Assembly (NCBI GenBank): GCA_024401335.1
Contig: JAKSLH010000005.1
Span: forward strand, 1-64,000
Direction: 5' to 3'
DNA length: 64,000 nt
From: Bacteroidales bacterium
GTDB taxonomy: Bacteria; Bacteroidota; Bacteroidia; Bacteroidales; Marinilabiliaceae
How positions within the stretch are numbered: the first letter of the stretch is position 1; each line of letters begins with the position of its first letter. Under the pieces are notes generated by a model that was given only the letters and a program-made list of their open reading frames with translations, ran no database searches and had not been told where the DNA came from. Shown here one piece after another: positions 32,479 to 41,053 of the stretch. A program made the position numbers and the translations under genes.

Positions 32479-33453
32479 ATGATAAATATTGACAACATAC
32501 GTCAGTTTGACTTCATAGAATTTGAGAAGCATTGTCAGGGAGTGCCATATTACATCATGCCACGTGCATTGTACACTCCAGAGATGCTGTTCGACAAATA
32601 CGACTTGAACAGGCCCGAGGAGTCGTTCAAGGAGTGCTATGACACGCGAGTGTACAAGCATGTCGTAGCAACGGGCAAGGTGGCTACCGAGGAATATGAG
32701 ATTGGTTCGCGAGCCCTGCATGACGCCTCGATAAGGCGAGTATTGATGGAGCACTACAAACAAGTGGACAGAGACCGCATTGTAGGCATCATGGGAGGGC
32801 ATCAGCTAGCTAGAGGAGACTCCTATTACCGTCAGGTAGTAGATATAGCCAAGAGACTGACAGAGAGTGGTCATATCATGATAAGCGGAGGTGGTCCAGG
32901 TGCCATGGAAGCGACACATGTAGGAGCGTGGATGGCAGGCAGGAGCAAGAAAGAGGTAGATGAAGCCATAGCCATACTTGCAGAAGCGCCCACATATCAG
33001 GACAAAGGATGGTTTGCCCAAGCCTACAGAGCGCGAGAGCGATTTCCGCTAACGACAGGATATAAGAGTCTAGCCATTCCGACATTCTTCTACGGGCATG
33101 AGCCGCCAACGATATTTGCGACACACATAGCCAAATTCTTTGACAACAGCCAGCGAGAAGACCTCATCCTCACGGCAGCATTTGGAGGTTTGATATTCAT
33201 GCCAGGCAGTGCTGGCACGCTACAGGAGGTATTTCAGGAGATAGTGCAAGACCATTATCTTGTCTATGGAGAATCGTCGCCTATGGTCTTTGTCGGCAAA
33301 GAGTTTTGGACGAAAGAAGTGCCCGTTGTTCCATTCATAAAACACATGACAAAAAACGGGAGATACAAGAACCTAAGTGTCAGTGTATATGACAGGACTA
33401 GCGAGGTAGTGAAAGCCATAACAAGCAATAAAACAACAAAACAAACAAAATAA
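32479..33453 (+). CDS. LOG-like Rossmann-fold nucleotide-binding protein
   Basis: This 324-residue protein has a C-terminal LOG/TIGR00725-type domain: IVGIMGGHQLARGD, a nucleotide loop ISGGGPGAMEATHVGAW and the LOG signature MPGSAGTLQEVFQE (usually PGGxGTxxE). Classical LOG enzymes release a base from nucleoside 5'-monophosphates. Here the first Gly of PGGxGT is replaced by Ser and the N-terminal 100 residues are an extra region, so the substrate is unclear. The start is ATG 32479, right after a GGGAGG stretch, which is unusually close for a ribosome site. It lies 17 bp after GH5 and 9 bp before the flavodoxin-like gene. Confidence 0.82.
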   Translation: MINIDNIRQFDFIEFEKHCQGVPYYIMPRALYTPEMLFDKYDLNRPEESFKECYDTRVYKHVVATGKVATEEYEIGSRALHDASIRRVLMEHYKQVDRDRIVGIMGGHQLARGDSYYRQVVDIAKRLTESGHIMISGGGPGAMEATHVGAWMAGRSKKEVDEAIAILAEAPTYQDKGWFAQAYRARERFPLTTGYKSLAIPTFFYGHEPPTIFATHIAKFFDNSQREDLILTAAFGGLIFMPGSAGTLQEVFQEIVQDHYLVYGESSPMVFVGKEFWTKEVPVVPFIKHMTKNGRYKNLSVSVYDRTSEVVKAITSNKTTKQTK

Positions 33454-33462
33454 AAAGGAATT

Positions 33463-34083
33463 ATGAAAGTACTGTTGATAAACGGAAGTCCACGCAAGGA
33501 AGGCAACACATATACAGCGTTGAGCGAATGTGCAAAGCAGCTTGAGAAGAACGGCATTGAGGTCGAGATAGCATGGTTAGGTGTAAAGCCAGTCAGAGGC
33601 TGCATAGCATGTGGCAAATGCAAAGAGAACGGCAACAGCCGCTGTGTGTTCGATGACGACGTATGCAACGAGGTCATCGCGAAGGCAGAGAAGAGCGACG
33701 CTATCATCATAGGTGCTCCCGTATATTGGGGCCAGCCAGCGTCGCAAGCCATGGCGTTGCAGCAGCGTATGCTATATGCTGGAGGACCGGCGTTCAAGGG
33801 CAAGCCTGCGGCTGCGGTCTGTGTATGCCGACGAGGAGGCGCCTCAGCTGCATTCCAGACACTACAGATGCCATTCCAGATGTGCAATATGCCTATCGTA
33901 ACATCACAGTACTGGAACATAGCCTACGGACGTGAGCCAGGCCAGTCGGCACTCGACATAGAAGGCATGCAGACCATGCGAACACTTGCCAACAATATGT
34001 CGGTCATGCTCAAGATGTATGCCACAGGCAAGGCAGAGAAGCCAGAGGCAGAGGCCTGGACACCAATGAACTACATCAGATAA
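33463..34083 (+). CDS. Flavodoxin-fold NAD(P)H/FMN oxidoreductase
   Basis: This 206-residue protein is of the NADPH-dependent FMN reductase / iron-sulfur flavoprotein type. The FMN phosphate loop is NGSPRKEGNTYTAL. A cysteine cluster GCIACGKCKENGNSRC (about residues 46-61) could bind an Fe-S centre. AIIIGAPVYWGQP and CVCRRGGASAAF complete the flavin site. It is probably a cytoplasmic redox enzyme; substrate unknown. It is the last gene of the dgt-to-flavodoxin run, and a terminator follows. Confidence 0.9.
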   Translation: MKVLLINGSPRKEGNTYTALSECAKQLEKNGIEVEIAWLGVKPVRGCIACGKCKENGNSRCVFDDDVCNEVIAKAEKSDAIIIGAPVYWGQPASQAMALQQRMLYAGGPAFKGKPAAAVCVCRRGGASAAFQTLQMPFQMCNMPIVTSQYWNIAYGREPGQSALDIEGMQTMRTLANNMSVMLKMYATGKAEKPEAEAWTPMNYIR

Positions 34084-34147
34084 TCTCAACCGTAGCACAA
34101 TTGACAAATCCGATCACTGCATGAAAAACTCTCATTAAACGAAAAAT

Positions 34148-34179
34148 GCCCAGCAAGGATTGTGCATCCTCGGCTGGGC
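34148..34179. terminator. Terminator between convergent genes
   Basis: GCCCAGC (34148-34154) pairs with GCTGGGC (34173-34179), with an inner GGAT/ATCC extension. T-rich after it, A-rich before it. It is shared by the flavodoxin-like gene (plus) and the MetE-like gene (minus). Confidence 0.8.
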
Positions 34180-34201
34180 GTTCTTCATATAGAGAACGAA
34201 A

Positions 34202-35281
34202 CTATTTGCCCCATACCTCGTCGGCTATCTCCCTGACGAGAGCAATCTTAGCCCACTGCTGATCGACAGACAGCTTATTGCCAACGGCGCATGAAGCGAA
34301 GCCGCATTGAGGAGAAAGAGAAAGACGCTCAAGCGGTATGTATTTAGCAGCCTCGTGGATGCGGCTGATGATGGTCTGCTTATCCTCCAACTCTGGTGTC
34401 TTGGTAGTTATAAGACCCAACACTACATGCTTGTCGGCACTCACCTTTGCTAAAGGCTCAAAGCCTCCGGAACGCTCGTCATCATATTCGAGGAAGAGCG
34501 CATCGACATTCTCACGTGCAAATACCCAGTCAGCTACAGAGTCATAGGCACCGCTACTGAACCATGTAGAGTGATAGTTGCCACGACAAATATGAGAAGC
34601 CACAAAGAGATCGGCTGGCCTGCCTTCAAGTGAGAGGTTGTTGACTTTAAGAAGCTGATCCTTCACATCGTCAAGATTAGGACTCAGATTACGATATCTC
34701 TGTGCCGCAGCCTCACCTACCACTGCCCCCCATGTGCAATCGTCAAGCTGCAAGAAACGACCTCCTGCATTATAGAACTGCTGAATGAAATCGCGATAGA
34801 CTGCTGCTATATCGGCAATCAGGTCGTTGAGGTCAGGATAGAAGGCACGTGTAGAAAGGAAATTCTGAGGTATGGTAAGCTGCTGGAAGAACTGTGCTGG
34901 AGCAGGTACAGTAAGCTTAGCGACGACATCATTGCCTGCATATCTAGCCACACGCTTGAAGGCATCAATAAAAGGATGAGGCTGAGGCGTGAGCTTTCCT
35001 GTCAGATACACCTTATCAAGACGAGCTGTCTCTCCATTGAAGGTGACGTCGCCTCCTGCCTCATGAGCCACACCACCAAAGCCCCAGAAGAAGTCAAGAT
35101 GCCAAAATGTGCGGTTGAACTCTCCATCGGTGACTATCTGAAAGCCTGCCTTACGCTGAGCACTTACCAATTCACTAACATAACGGTCGGCATTTTCAGC
35201 ATTCAAATCCTTGGGACGAAGGAAACTGCCAACAAGATTAGCCCTTTGTGGAATAGAGATGTTATTTATTGTCTTAGTCAT
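34202..35281 (-). CDS. MetE C-terminal-like methyltransferase (YxjG type)
   Basis: This 359-residue protein corresponds to the catalytic half of cobalamin-independent methionine synthase. Zinc and homocysteine ligands are visible: His and Cys in SHICRGN, Glu in LFLEYDDE and Cys in SPQCGFAS. The N terminus has the RANLVGSFLRP start typical of stand-alone MetE-like proteins, and GEFNRTFWHLDFF. Lacking the MetE N-terminal folate-binding half, it probably uses another methyl donor such as S-methylmethionine or methylcobalamin-type carriers (inference). It diverges from an Lrp-type regulator gene, which may control it. Confidence 0.88.
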   Translation of the reverse strand: MTKTINNISIPQRANLVGSFLRPKDLNAENADRYVSELVSAQRKAGFQIVTDGEFNRTFWHLDFFWGFGGVAHEAGGDVTFNGETARLDKVYLTGKLTPQPHPFIDAFKRVARYAGNDVVAKLTVPAPAQFFQQLTIPQNFLSTRAFYPDLNDLIADIAAVYRDFIQQFYNAGGRFLQLDDCTWGAVVGEAAAQRYRNLSPNLDDVKDQLLKVNNLSLEGRPADLFVASHICRGNYHSTWFSSGAYDSVADWVFARENVDALFLEYDDERSGGFEPLAKVSADKHVVLGLITTKTPELEDKQTIISRIHEAAKYIPLERLSLSPQCGFASCAVGNKLSVDQQWAKIALVREIADEVWGK

Positions 35282-35354
35282 TTCTTTGTGTTTTTACCTT
35301 GGCAGCTAAAGCTACCCGTATGTTTTACATGTTATACCGTTGGAATTCCGAATA

Positions 35355-35362
35355 CAAAGTTA
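35355..35362 (-). promoter_or_regulatory. -7 box of the MetE-like gene
   Basis: On the minus strand TAACTTTG matches TAnnTTTG, 73 bp upstream of the start codon, giving a leader of about 65 nt. No SAM-riboswitch motif is recognisable. Confidence 0.55.
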
Positions 35363-35478
35363 GTGCATAAATACATTTGGTAGGATATCATTTTGTGAAA
35401 TGCGGAAATTATACTTTATTTGCAAGCATATTTACAAATAATGACGAATATCATTCGGCATATCAAGTAATATCAAAA

Positions 35479-35949
35479 ATGGAATACGGCGATTTAGATA
35501 CCATAGACAAGAACATTCTTGGACAGCTACAGAAACATTCAGACCTCACGGTGAAAGAGCTCGCCGCTGCGGTGAACCTTTCGAACTCGGCAACATTCGA
35601 CCGACAGAAGCGACTAGAGAGGGAGGGCTTCATCAAAGGCTATAAGGCTGTGCTTGACACTAAACGCATGGGGCTCGGCATAACCGTATTGTGCAACATG
35701 CGACTGAAGCAACACTCGCAACAGTATATGGATGCGTTCATGCAAGCGGTGCAGAACATTGACGAGATAACAGAATGTTACAACACTAGCGGAGAATATG
35801 ACTTCACACTGAAGATACACACACGCGACATGGATTCGTATCAGGAGTTCATGCGCACACGACTGGGAAACATAGAGTGCGTCGGCTCGTTCCACAGCGT
35901 CTTTGTGATGAGCGAGGTGAAGAATACACATGGAGTACCTATACTGTGA
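35479..35949 (+). CDS. Lrp/AsnC family transcriptional regulator
   Basis: This 156-residue protein has an N-terminal winged helix (DTIDKNILGQLQKHSDLTVKELAAAVNLS...ATFDRQKRLEREGFI) and a C-terminal RAM ligand domain (about 70-150; ITECYNTSGEYDFTLKIHTRD). It should bind an amino acid or related ligand and act as an oligomer on DNA. It is divergently placed from the MetE-like methyltransferase, which suggests control of methionine metabolism (inference). I chose ATG 35479, MEYGDLDTID; a longer frame begins upstream but lacks family similarity. Confidence 0.93.
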   Translation: MEYGDLDTIDKNILGQLQKHSDLTVKELAAAVNLSNSATFDRQKRLEREGFIKGYKAVLDTKRMGLGITVLCNMRLKQHSQQYMDAFMQAVQNIDEITECYNTSGEYDFTLKIHTRDMDSYQEFMRTRLGNIECVGSFHSVFVMSEVKNTHGVPIL

Positions 35950-36031
35950 TAACGCAGAAGGAGAACAAATAAGGCCAACTTATTGACTTGTTGTGCAATT
36001 TGACTATATTAGCCATATAAACATAAAACAC

Positions 36032-37357
36032 ATGAAAATCATAAAGAAGATCCTCAAATGGATAGGCATCATACTACTTACATTGGTGCTTACGTTAGTC
36101 ATTCTGCTTATTTACATCAACTCGCAGAGCAAGCCATCAGTGAGCAAGGGCGAAAATATTTCACACATCACTGCCTATACGCAGGTAGGTGACGCTGCTC
36201 TCGAAGTATATGGATTTGACATCATAGTGAAAGATGCGTCTCAGATTGCCGATCTTAAGGCAGAAGATTTCGACATCATAAACAACACCGTCACCAACTG
36301 GGTAGATCCACAGACAGGCAAGACTCCCGAGGAGTATGCCGACGACGAGATAACACTAGAGGTAGCAGGCGACACGCTCAAGCTGCGTGCAAGACCATTT
36401 GCTATGCCAGGCAAGGCCTTCTTCATGGTGATGCACAAGCCATGGGAGGTGCACTGCACAAACATCGGCCTAGAGTTCTCGGCCAATGACATTGACGACA
36501 AACACATCGCTGTCATTGACGACTGTATCTACGGACAGCACACATACGCAGGCATCACCCGAGAATACCTGATGCACCTGCCAAAGGACGAGAACGGCGA
36601 GTATGTCAAGAATGTACCTATCATGATATGGAACATCGGCGGCTCGGAATACGAAATGCCTATCAAGGATGCCGTACTTACTGACCGCAGTGTGGTGTCA
36701 ATGGCAACTGCCGGCGTACAGTGTGCCACACTCAAATTCGGCATAGCCAACCCTAACTACCTCTTCAGCGCATCTCTTGATCCTGAAAAGATAAAGCTCA
36801 TCGACCGCAACAATGCTGTGCAGATGTCACTCATCGATTCACTGATCAACGTGGGCATAGTCGATTCTACGAGAGTATATTGTTGCGGAGCATCGAGCGG
36901 AGGAGGAGCAACAATGCGTTTCTGCATGCAGTTTCCCGACCGCCTGGCTGCCGCCATACCTTGCTGCTCTATGGACCCTATAGTACCGATACATCAGGTA
37001 AAGGAGCAATATGAAGGTCAGTTTGTCGCCGATCTCAAGACTGCATTCCAGGGCGAGGTGTATAAATGGAACGGAACTGACATGACACTGGCACCTATCG
37101 ACCAGGAGGCGTTCTTGAAGTTGCCTATATGCTTTGCACACGCGGAGGCCGACAATGTATGTAAGGTGACCAGCTCACTCAGCATGTTTGAGGCACGTAA
37201 GCAACTCGGCGCAACAGACGACCGTCTGACAGTATATTCACCAGAAGAGATGAAGGCCTATGGCGAAGGCGGACTGATCTTTTCGCATTTCTCATGGGTG
37301 CGCGTGCTGAACGACTGGACAGAAGACAGCCCTATGAAGTGGATGCTAAGCAAATAA
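36032..37357 (+). CDS. Membrane-anchored alpha/beta hydrolase
   Basis: This 441-residue protein has an N-terminal membrane helix (about 9-28) or uncleaved signal, then a beta domain and an alpha/beta-hydrolase domain. The nucleophile elbow is CGASSGGGATMRF, with the serine in GxSxG; ICFAHAEADNVC offers the acid and HFSW a candidate His. It resembles esterases or PHB-depolymerase-like peptidases. Substrate unknown. The active site would face the periplasm. It starts 82 bp after the Lrp gene. Confidence 0.75.
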   Translation: MKIIKKILKWIGIILLTLVLTLVILLIYINSQSKPSVSKGENISHITAYTQVGDAALEVYGFDIIVKDASQIADLKAEDFDIINNTVTNWVDPQTGKTPEEYADDEITLEVAGDTLKLRARPFAMPGKAFFMVMHKPWEVHCTNIGLEFSANDIDDKHIAVIDDCIYGQHTYAGITREYLMHLPKDENGEYVKNVPIMIWNIGGSEYEMPIKDAVLTDRSVVSMATAGVQCATLKFGIANPNYLFSASLDPEKIKLIDRNNAVQMSLIDSLINVGIVDSTRVYCCGASSGGGATMRFCMQFPDRLAAAIPCCSMDPIVPIHQVKEQYEGQFVADLKTAFQGEVYKWNGTDMTLAPIDQEAFLKLPICFAHAEADNVCKVTSSLSMFEARKQLGATDDRLTVYSPEEMKAYGEGGLIFSHFSWVRVLNDWTEDSPMKWMLSK

Positions 37358-37375
37358 CAAAACGACAAAACAACA

Positions 37376-37406
37376 CATGGAATCGAAGATAGATTGAGAT
37401 TCCATG
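37376..37406. other. Hairpin after the hydrolase gene
   Basis: A perfect 9-bp inverted repeat CATGGAATC / GATTCCATG with a 13-base loop, 18 bp past the hydrolase stop and 7 bp before a second, larger hairpin. No T run follows. Confidence 0.6.
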
Positions 37407-37413
37407 AGAAACA

Positions 37414-37451
37414 AATAATGCCTATAGGTCATCCCACCTATAGGCATTATT
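37414..37451. terminator. Bidirectional terminator, 16-bp perfect stem
   Basis: AATAATGCCTATAGGT (37414-37429) pairs perfectly with 37436-37451 around a 6-base loop. It lies between the convergent hydrolase and DUF4380-like genes. The T and A tails are weak, but the stem is long and perfect. Confidence 0.75.
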
Positions 37452-37494
37452 GTATTCAGAGTCATCATCAGATGACGAAAGTAACTTTTAATTT

Positions 37495-38373
37495 TTAATT
37501 CTCTAAGATCTTCCCGATCACCTCCCTATTAACTTCTCCCTCCAAAGGCATGAGATACCAACGCACGCTCCAATCGAGAGACTGGCCAGGCTGAAGTTCA
37601 GTATAAGCACCTTGGCTCTCAATCTCGACATACATCTTGCCTTGATGAACATATACCTGAATCTCAGCTTCACCAGGAGCAGGCTGAGAAGGGTCGAGGT
37701 CAGGGAAACGCTTTACAAGGAGAAGACCATTGTTGACATATCCGAGCCAGCCCTTACCATCAGCATTAATCTTACGATTCTGGCCCTCGACATGATCGAT
37801 TTCATACCATGCAAGGTCATTCTTCTTAATGAAAGGCATGAGGCCTGCAGGAGTGATAGACTCGACATCAGCATCGAAGAAGACTATACCTTCGCTTGGG
37901 ACGCGAGTTATTTCCCATGGAGCCACACGTCGAGTAGCGTCGGATTCGTTGATGATAGAATAAGTAACAACAATACAGCCCTCATTCTCATCCTTAGAGA
38001 AAGACTTGCGTATGCGGAGAGGGAGTTTCTGCGACAGCTGGCTAGTCATAACGAAGCCGTCGTCGGTTTTAACAACATCATAGAGAGCAGAGTCGTGTTC
38101 GCGTACAGGAGGCCAGTTCCATTCACTCTGAGGGCTAGTCCAGAACGTGCTGCCATACATATTAGGCATCTTCAGTTGTGAGAGCACCTCAGTTCCATCG
38201 TACTTGAGAGATATGATACGTCCGCCACGTTCAGCAGCGATACGCATAGACATTTTCCCTACAGAGAGATCATAGATCTGGTCTTCATGGAGATCAGGTT
38301 CTTTCCACTGCCACTGAGCAAAGCAAGAGCTACCGGCAAAAGCAGAAAGGATGAGAGATACAAATCGTTTCAT
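37495..38373 (-). CDS. Secreted DUF4380-like (galactose-mutarotase-fold) protein
   Basis: This 292-residue protein has a cleavable signal (ends CFAQ). The body has beta-rich blocks typical of mutarotase-like folds: AAERGGRIISLKYDG, STFWTSPQSEWNWPP and APWEITRVPSEG. This matches proteins labelled DUF4380 in Bacteroidetes. No enzyme activity is established to my knowledge. A carbohydrate-related periplasmic role is only an inference from the fold. It has its own promoter and is convergent with the hydrolase. Confidence 0.75.
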   Translation of the reverse strand: MKRFVSLILSAFAGSSCFAQWQWKEPDLHEDQIYDLSVGKMSMRIAAERGGRIISLKYDGTEVLSQLKMPNMYGSTFWTSPQSEWNWPPVREHDSALYDVVKTDDGFVMTSQLSQKLPLRIRKSFSKDENEGCIVVTYSIINESDATRRVAPWEITRVPSEGIVFFDADVESITPAGLMPFIKKNDLAWYEIDHVEGQNRKINADGKGWLGYVNNGLLLVKRFPDLDPSQPAPGEAEIQVYVHQGKMYVEIESQGAYTELQPGQSLDWSVRWYLMPLEGEVNREVIGKILEN

Positions 38374-38413
38374 ATGTTTTCTATGCTTTAATGTGAAATG
38401 GTTTTAATAAAAA

Positions 38414-38421
38414 CAAAGATA
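38414..38421 (-). promoter_or_regulatory. -7 box of the DUF4380-like gene
   Basis: TATCTTTG on the minus strand, about 41 bp upstream of the start codon. Confidence 0.65.
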
Positions 38422-38552
38422 GACAAATTTGTTCAGTTTGATCCCACAGAAAGAAAAGACATATAAAAAGAGACTTATATGAGAGTCAGAACTGATAGAT
38501 ACGAGAATCATCGGTCAGTAAAAAAAGCATACAGACAGAGGAAAATATTGCA

Positions 38553-38600
38553 GTATTCGGAATACCCATTTGGATAAATACATGTTTTAGATTATCATTG
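38553..38600 (+). promoter_or_regulatory. Palindrome and promoter of the ThiD-AraC gene
   Basis: A perfect palindrome GTATTC-G-GAATAC (38553-38565) lies immediately before a -33 TTTG (38569-38572). A -7-like TATCATTG (38593-38600) follows at 20-bp spacing, 14 bp before the start codon. The palindrome is well placed for an activator or autoregulator; the protein encoded next is the natural candidate (inference). Confidence 0.6.
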
Positions 38601-38614
38601 CAAAAAAAAGAGAG

Positions 38615-39682
38615 ATGAACACCGTTCTCTGCATAAACGGCTCTGACAGCATGGGGCATTCGGGCATACAGGCCGACATACGCACAATAAAAGACCTTGG
38701 CGGATATGCGGTAACAGCTGTCACGTCGGTCACCATACAGAATTCACAGGAGATAATGGATGTGCACGAGCTTCCATCGGACCTTGTTGTAGGGCAAGTG
38801 AAAGCCATATATGAAGAGACGCTGCCCCAAGTCATCAAAATAGGACTTATAAACACGCCCAAGACCATCAGCGCCATAAGACATGAGATTGTCGGTTGTC
38901 AGAACATCGTATGCTCACCCGTCGTCCTCGCATCATACGGTGGACTACTGATGTCGAACGAATCTATACGGACATACAGCAAGTACCTTATACCTATCAG
39001 TAAGGTGTTGATAATAAAATGTATCGATGCAGAGATAATACTCGGTCAACGGATATGCACAGAAGACGACATGCGAAACGCGGCAGAAAGACTGCACGAC
39101 ATGGGAGCAGAGTGGGTTCTGCTCAGAGGTGGCACATATACCGAGGGACGAGTTAACGCACTACTGTCGGGCGAAGGATATAAGCAGTTCTTCTCATCTG
39201 TAAACATACAAGGTTGGCAACGTCATGGAGTAGGAGGCACGCTTTCGACAGCCATAGCCGCACGAATAGCGCAAGGAGACGATGTGCCACAAGCAGTAAG
39301 CAATGCACATAACTACCTACACAGCCAAGTGGTTTACGCCTCAGCCAAGCCCCTAGCACTGCAAACACACAACATATATAACAAATTCATATCTCTGTTG
39401 TCAGACCGTTATGCCTCGGCGCATGATGTGACATACTATGCCAATGAATTGTCGATATCGACACGATATCTGTCGCAGATAACAAACAGCGTATGCGGTC
39501 GTTCGCCTAAGCAGATTATCGACGACTACCTGATCAGAGAGAGCGAGAAACTCATAACCACGACATCACATACCATACAGCAGATTGCCTATCAGATGGG
39601 GTTCTCATCGCAGATGGCTTTTGCCAAATTCTTCAAAGGGAAGAAGGGATGTGCACCGACGGAGTGTCGGAGAGGGAGGTAG
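38615..39682 (+). CDS. ThiD/PdxK-like kinase domain fused to AraC DNA-binding domain
   Basis: This 355-residue protein has an N-terminal ribokinase-fold domain of the HMP(-P)/pyridoxal kinase kind (about 1-245; GSDSMGHSGIQADIRTI, AVTAVTSVTIQNS, VLLRGG) and a C-terminal AraC domain (about 255-353; HTIQQIAYQMGFSSQMAFAKFFKGKKG). The catalytic anion-hole loop, GTGCT in active ThiD, reads GVGGT at 205-209, so the catalytic Cys is missing. The domain is therefore probably a sensor of a pyrimidine or pyridoxine vitamer rather than an enzyme. The target could be a thiamine or B6 gene, but none lies nearby. A promoter with a palindrome precedes it. Confidence 0.88.
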   Translation: MNTVLCINGSDSMGHSGIQADIRTIKDLGGYAVTAVTSVTIQNSQEIMDVHELPSDLVVGQVKAIYEETLPQVIKIGLINTPKTISAIRHEIVGCQNIVCSPVVLASYGGLLMSNESIRTYSKYLIPISKVLIIKCIDAEIILGQRICTEDDMRNAAERLHDMGAEWVLLRGGTYTEGRVNALLSGEGYKQFFSSVNIQGWQRHGVGGTLSTAIAARIAQGDDVPQAVSNAHNYLHSQVVYASAKPLALQTHNIYNKFISLLSDRYASAHDVTYYANELSISTRYLSQITNSVCGRSPKQIIDDYLIRESEKLITTTSHTIQQIAYQMGFSSQMAFAKFFKGKKGCAPTECRRGR

Positions 39683-39768
39683 TTTTTTCGCTAGATTTGT
39701 ATTGTTATCCGAATTTGTGGTATATTGCATTGAGAAACAAAAAGCGGAGTATTATTTACTATTGACAT

Positions 39769-40539
39769 ATGGCATTATCCAACATAGAGAAGCATTACAA
39801 CAAACACCCTGAAGACAAGCGATTGCTGAGAAGGCATGGCATAGTGGAGTTTGAAACCACAATGCATCATTTGCATCGTTATTTACAATCAGACCACTAT
39901 ATACTTGACATTGGTGCAGGGACAGGGCGATATACCTCTGCGCTGATGGCGGAAGGATATAAGGTTAAGGCTGTAGAACTTGTGCGTCGCAACATAGAAG
40001 TATTCTTGAAACGCGAACCAACGGCCGACGTTGTGCAAGGAGATGCGAGGAATATGCCATTCCTACCAACAGGCTTAGCCGACATAACACTTCTGCTCGG
40101 ACCACTCTATCATCTTATAGGTGACGAGGAGAAAGTCAAAGCACTGGCAGAAGCCAAGCGAGTGACCAAACCAGGAGGACTGATATTCGTGGCCTATCTG
40201 ATGAATGAATATAGCATATTATCCTATTGCTTTGACGAAGAGAGGATAGGAGATCTGATGGCAAAAGGAGCTGTTGACAAGGACTATCACATACAGACAC
40301 AAGAGGGAGAACTATACGACTACGTTCGCATAGAGGATATCAACCGCTTTAATGAAAAAGCAGGATTGGAGCGAGTAACAATCTTCTCACCTGACGGAGC
40401 CGCAGACTATATGCGAACACGCCTCAACCAGATGGGTGACAAAACATTCGCACGCTTCATCGAGTACCAGAAATGCATATCAGAGCGACAAGACCTCATC
40501 GGTGCAGGAAGTCACGTTGTGGATGTAGTGAGATGCTAA
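39769..40539 (+). CDS. Class I SAM-dependent methyltransferase
   Basis: This 256-residue protein has a Rossmann-type methyltransferase fold: motif I ILDIGAGTGRYTSAL, acidic end of strand 2 (KAVELV), QGDARNMPF and the motif IV region TLLLGPLYHL, then VTKPGGLIFVAYL. The substrate cannot be read from the sequence. It lies 3 bp before the ThpR-like gene, so the two are co-transcribed. Confidence 0.9.
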   Translation: MALSNIEKHYNKHPEDKRLLRRHGIVEFETTMHHLHRYLQSDHYILDIGAGTGRYTSALMAEGYKVKAVELVRRNIEVFLKREPTADVVQGDARNMPFLPTGLADITLLLGPLYHLIGDEEKVKALAEAKRVTKPGGLIFVAYLMNEYSILSYCFDEERIGDLMAKGAVDKDYHIQTQEGELYDYVRIEDINRFNEKAGLERVTIFSPDGAADYMRTRLNQMGDKTFARFIEYQKCISERQDLIGAGSHVVDVVRC

Positions 40540-40542
40540 TAT

Positions 40543-41037
40543 ATGGCACGCATATTCATAGCAATAAGGTTCGATGACGAGTTCAAGAAGAGGCTCGTTG
40601 AAGTACAAGACACCTTGAAAGCCAGAGGCGTGAAAGGGAACTATTGCTCATACAACAACCTGCACATGACACTGGCCTTCATTGGCGAGAGATATGACCT
40701 GCCGGCTATACGTAAGGCAGTGAGTGAGGTGACCGTTGAACCATTTAACATGACCCTTGGCAAACTCGGAAGTTTCCCGACAAAAGCCGGCGTGATATGG
40801 TGTGGAGTGAGAGATGGGCAAGCTGCCACCACTTTAGCCAACCAGCTGCGAGAGCGACTGACAGAATATGGCATCAAATTTAGCGAACTAGGGTTTATCC
40901 CTCATATATCATTGGTGCAACATCCATCATCAATAGTCACAGACATTGCCGTGCCAGAAGCCTCGCTGCAGGTTGAGAAGATCTATGTGATGAAATCGGA
41001 ACGCATTGATGGAGAACTGATTTATTCTGAAATATAA
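40543..41037 (+). CDS. thpR: RNA 2',3'-cyclic phosphodiesterase / 2'-5' RNA ligase family
   Basis: This 164-residue 2H phosphoesterase has two HxTx-type motifs: HMTLAF (about 41-46) and HISLVQ (about 126-131; Ser replaces Thr, which is common). It opens or forms 2'-5' and cyclic phosphodiester bonds in RNA. It directly follows the methyltransferase gene with a 3-bp gap. Confidence 0.93.
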   Translation: MARIFIAIRFDDEFKKRLVEVQDTLKARGVKGNYCSYNNLHMTLAFIGERYDLPAIRKAVSEVTVEPFNMTLGKLGSFPTKAGVIWCGVRDGQAATTLANQLRERLTEYGIKFSELGFIPHISLVQHPSSIVTDIAVPEASLQVEKIYVMKSERIDGELIYSEI

Positions 41038-41053
41038 AGAGCATATATTGAGC

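Noticed and set aside
35282-35354. SAM riboswitch before the MetE-like gene
   Set aside because: The leader is short and no conserved SAM-box or S-adenosyl aptamer pattern could be found.
38374-38614. TPP riboswitch near the ThiD-AraC fusion gene
   Set aside because: No CTGAGA-type thi-box and no suitable helices in this gap; the predicted leader of the gene is under 10 nt.
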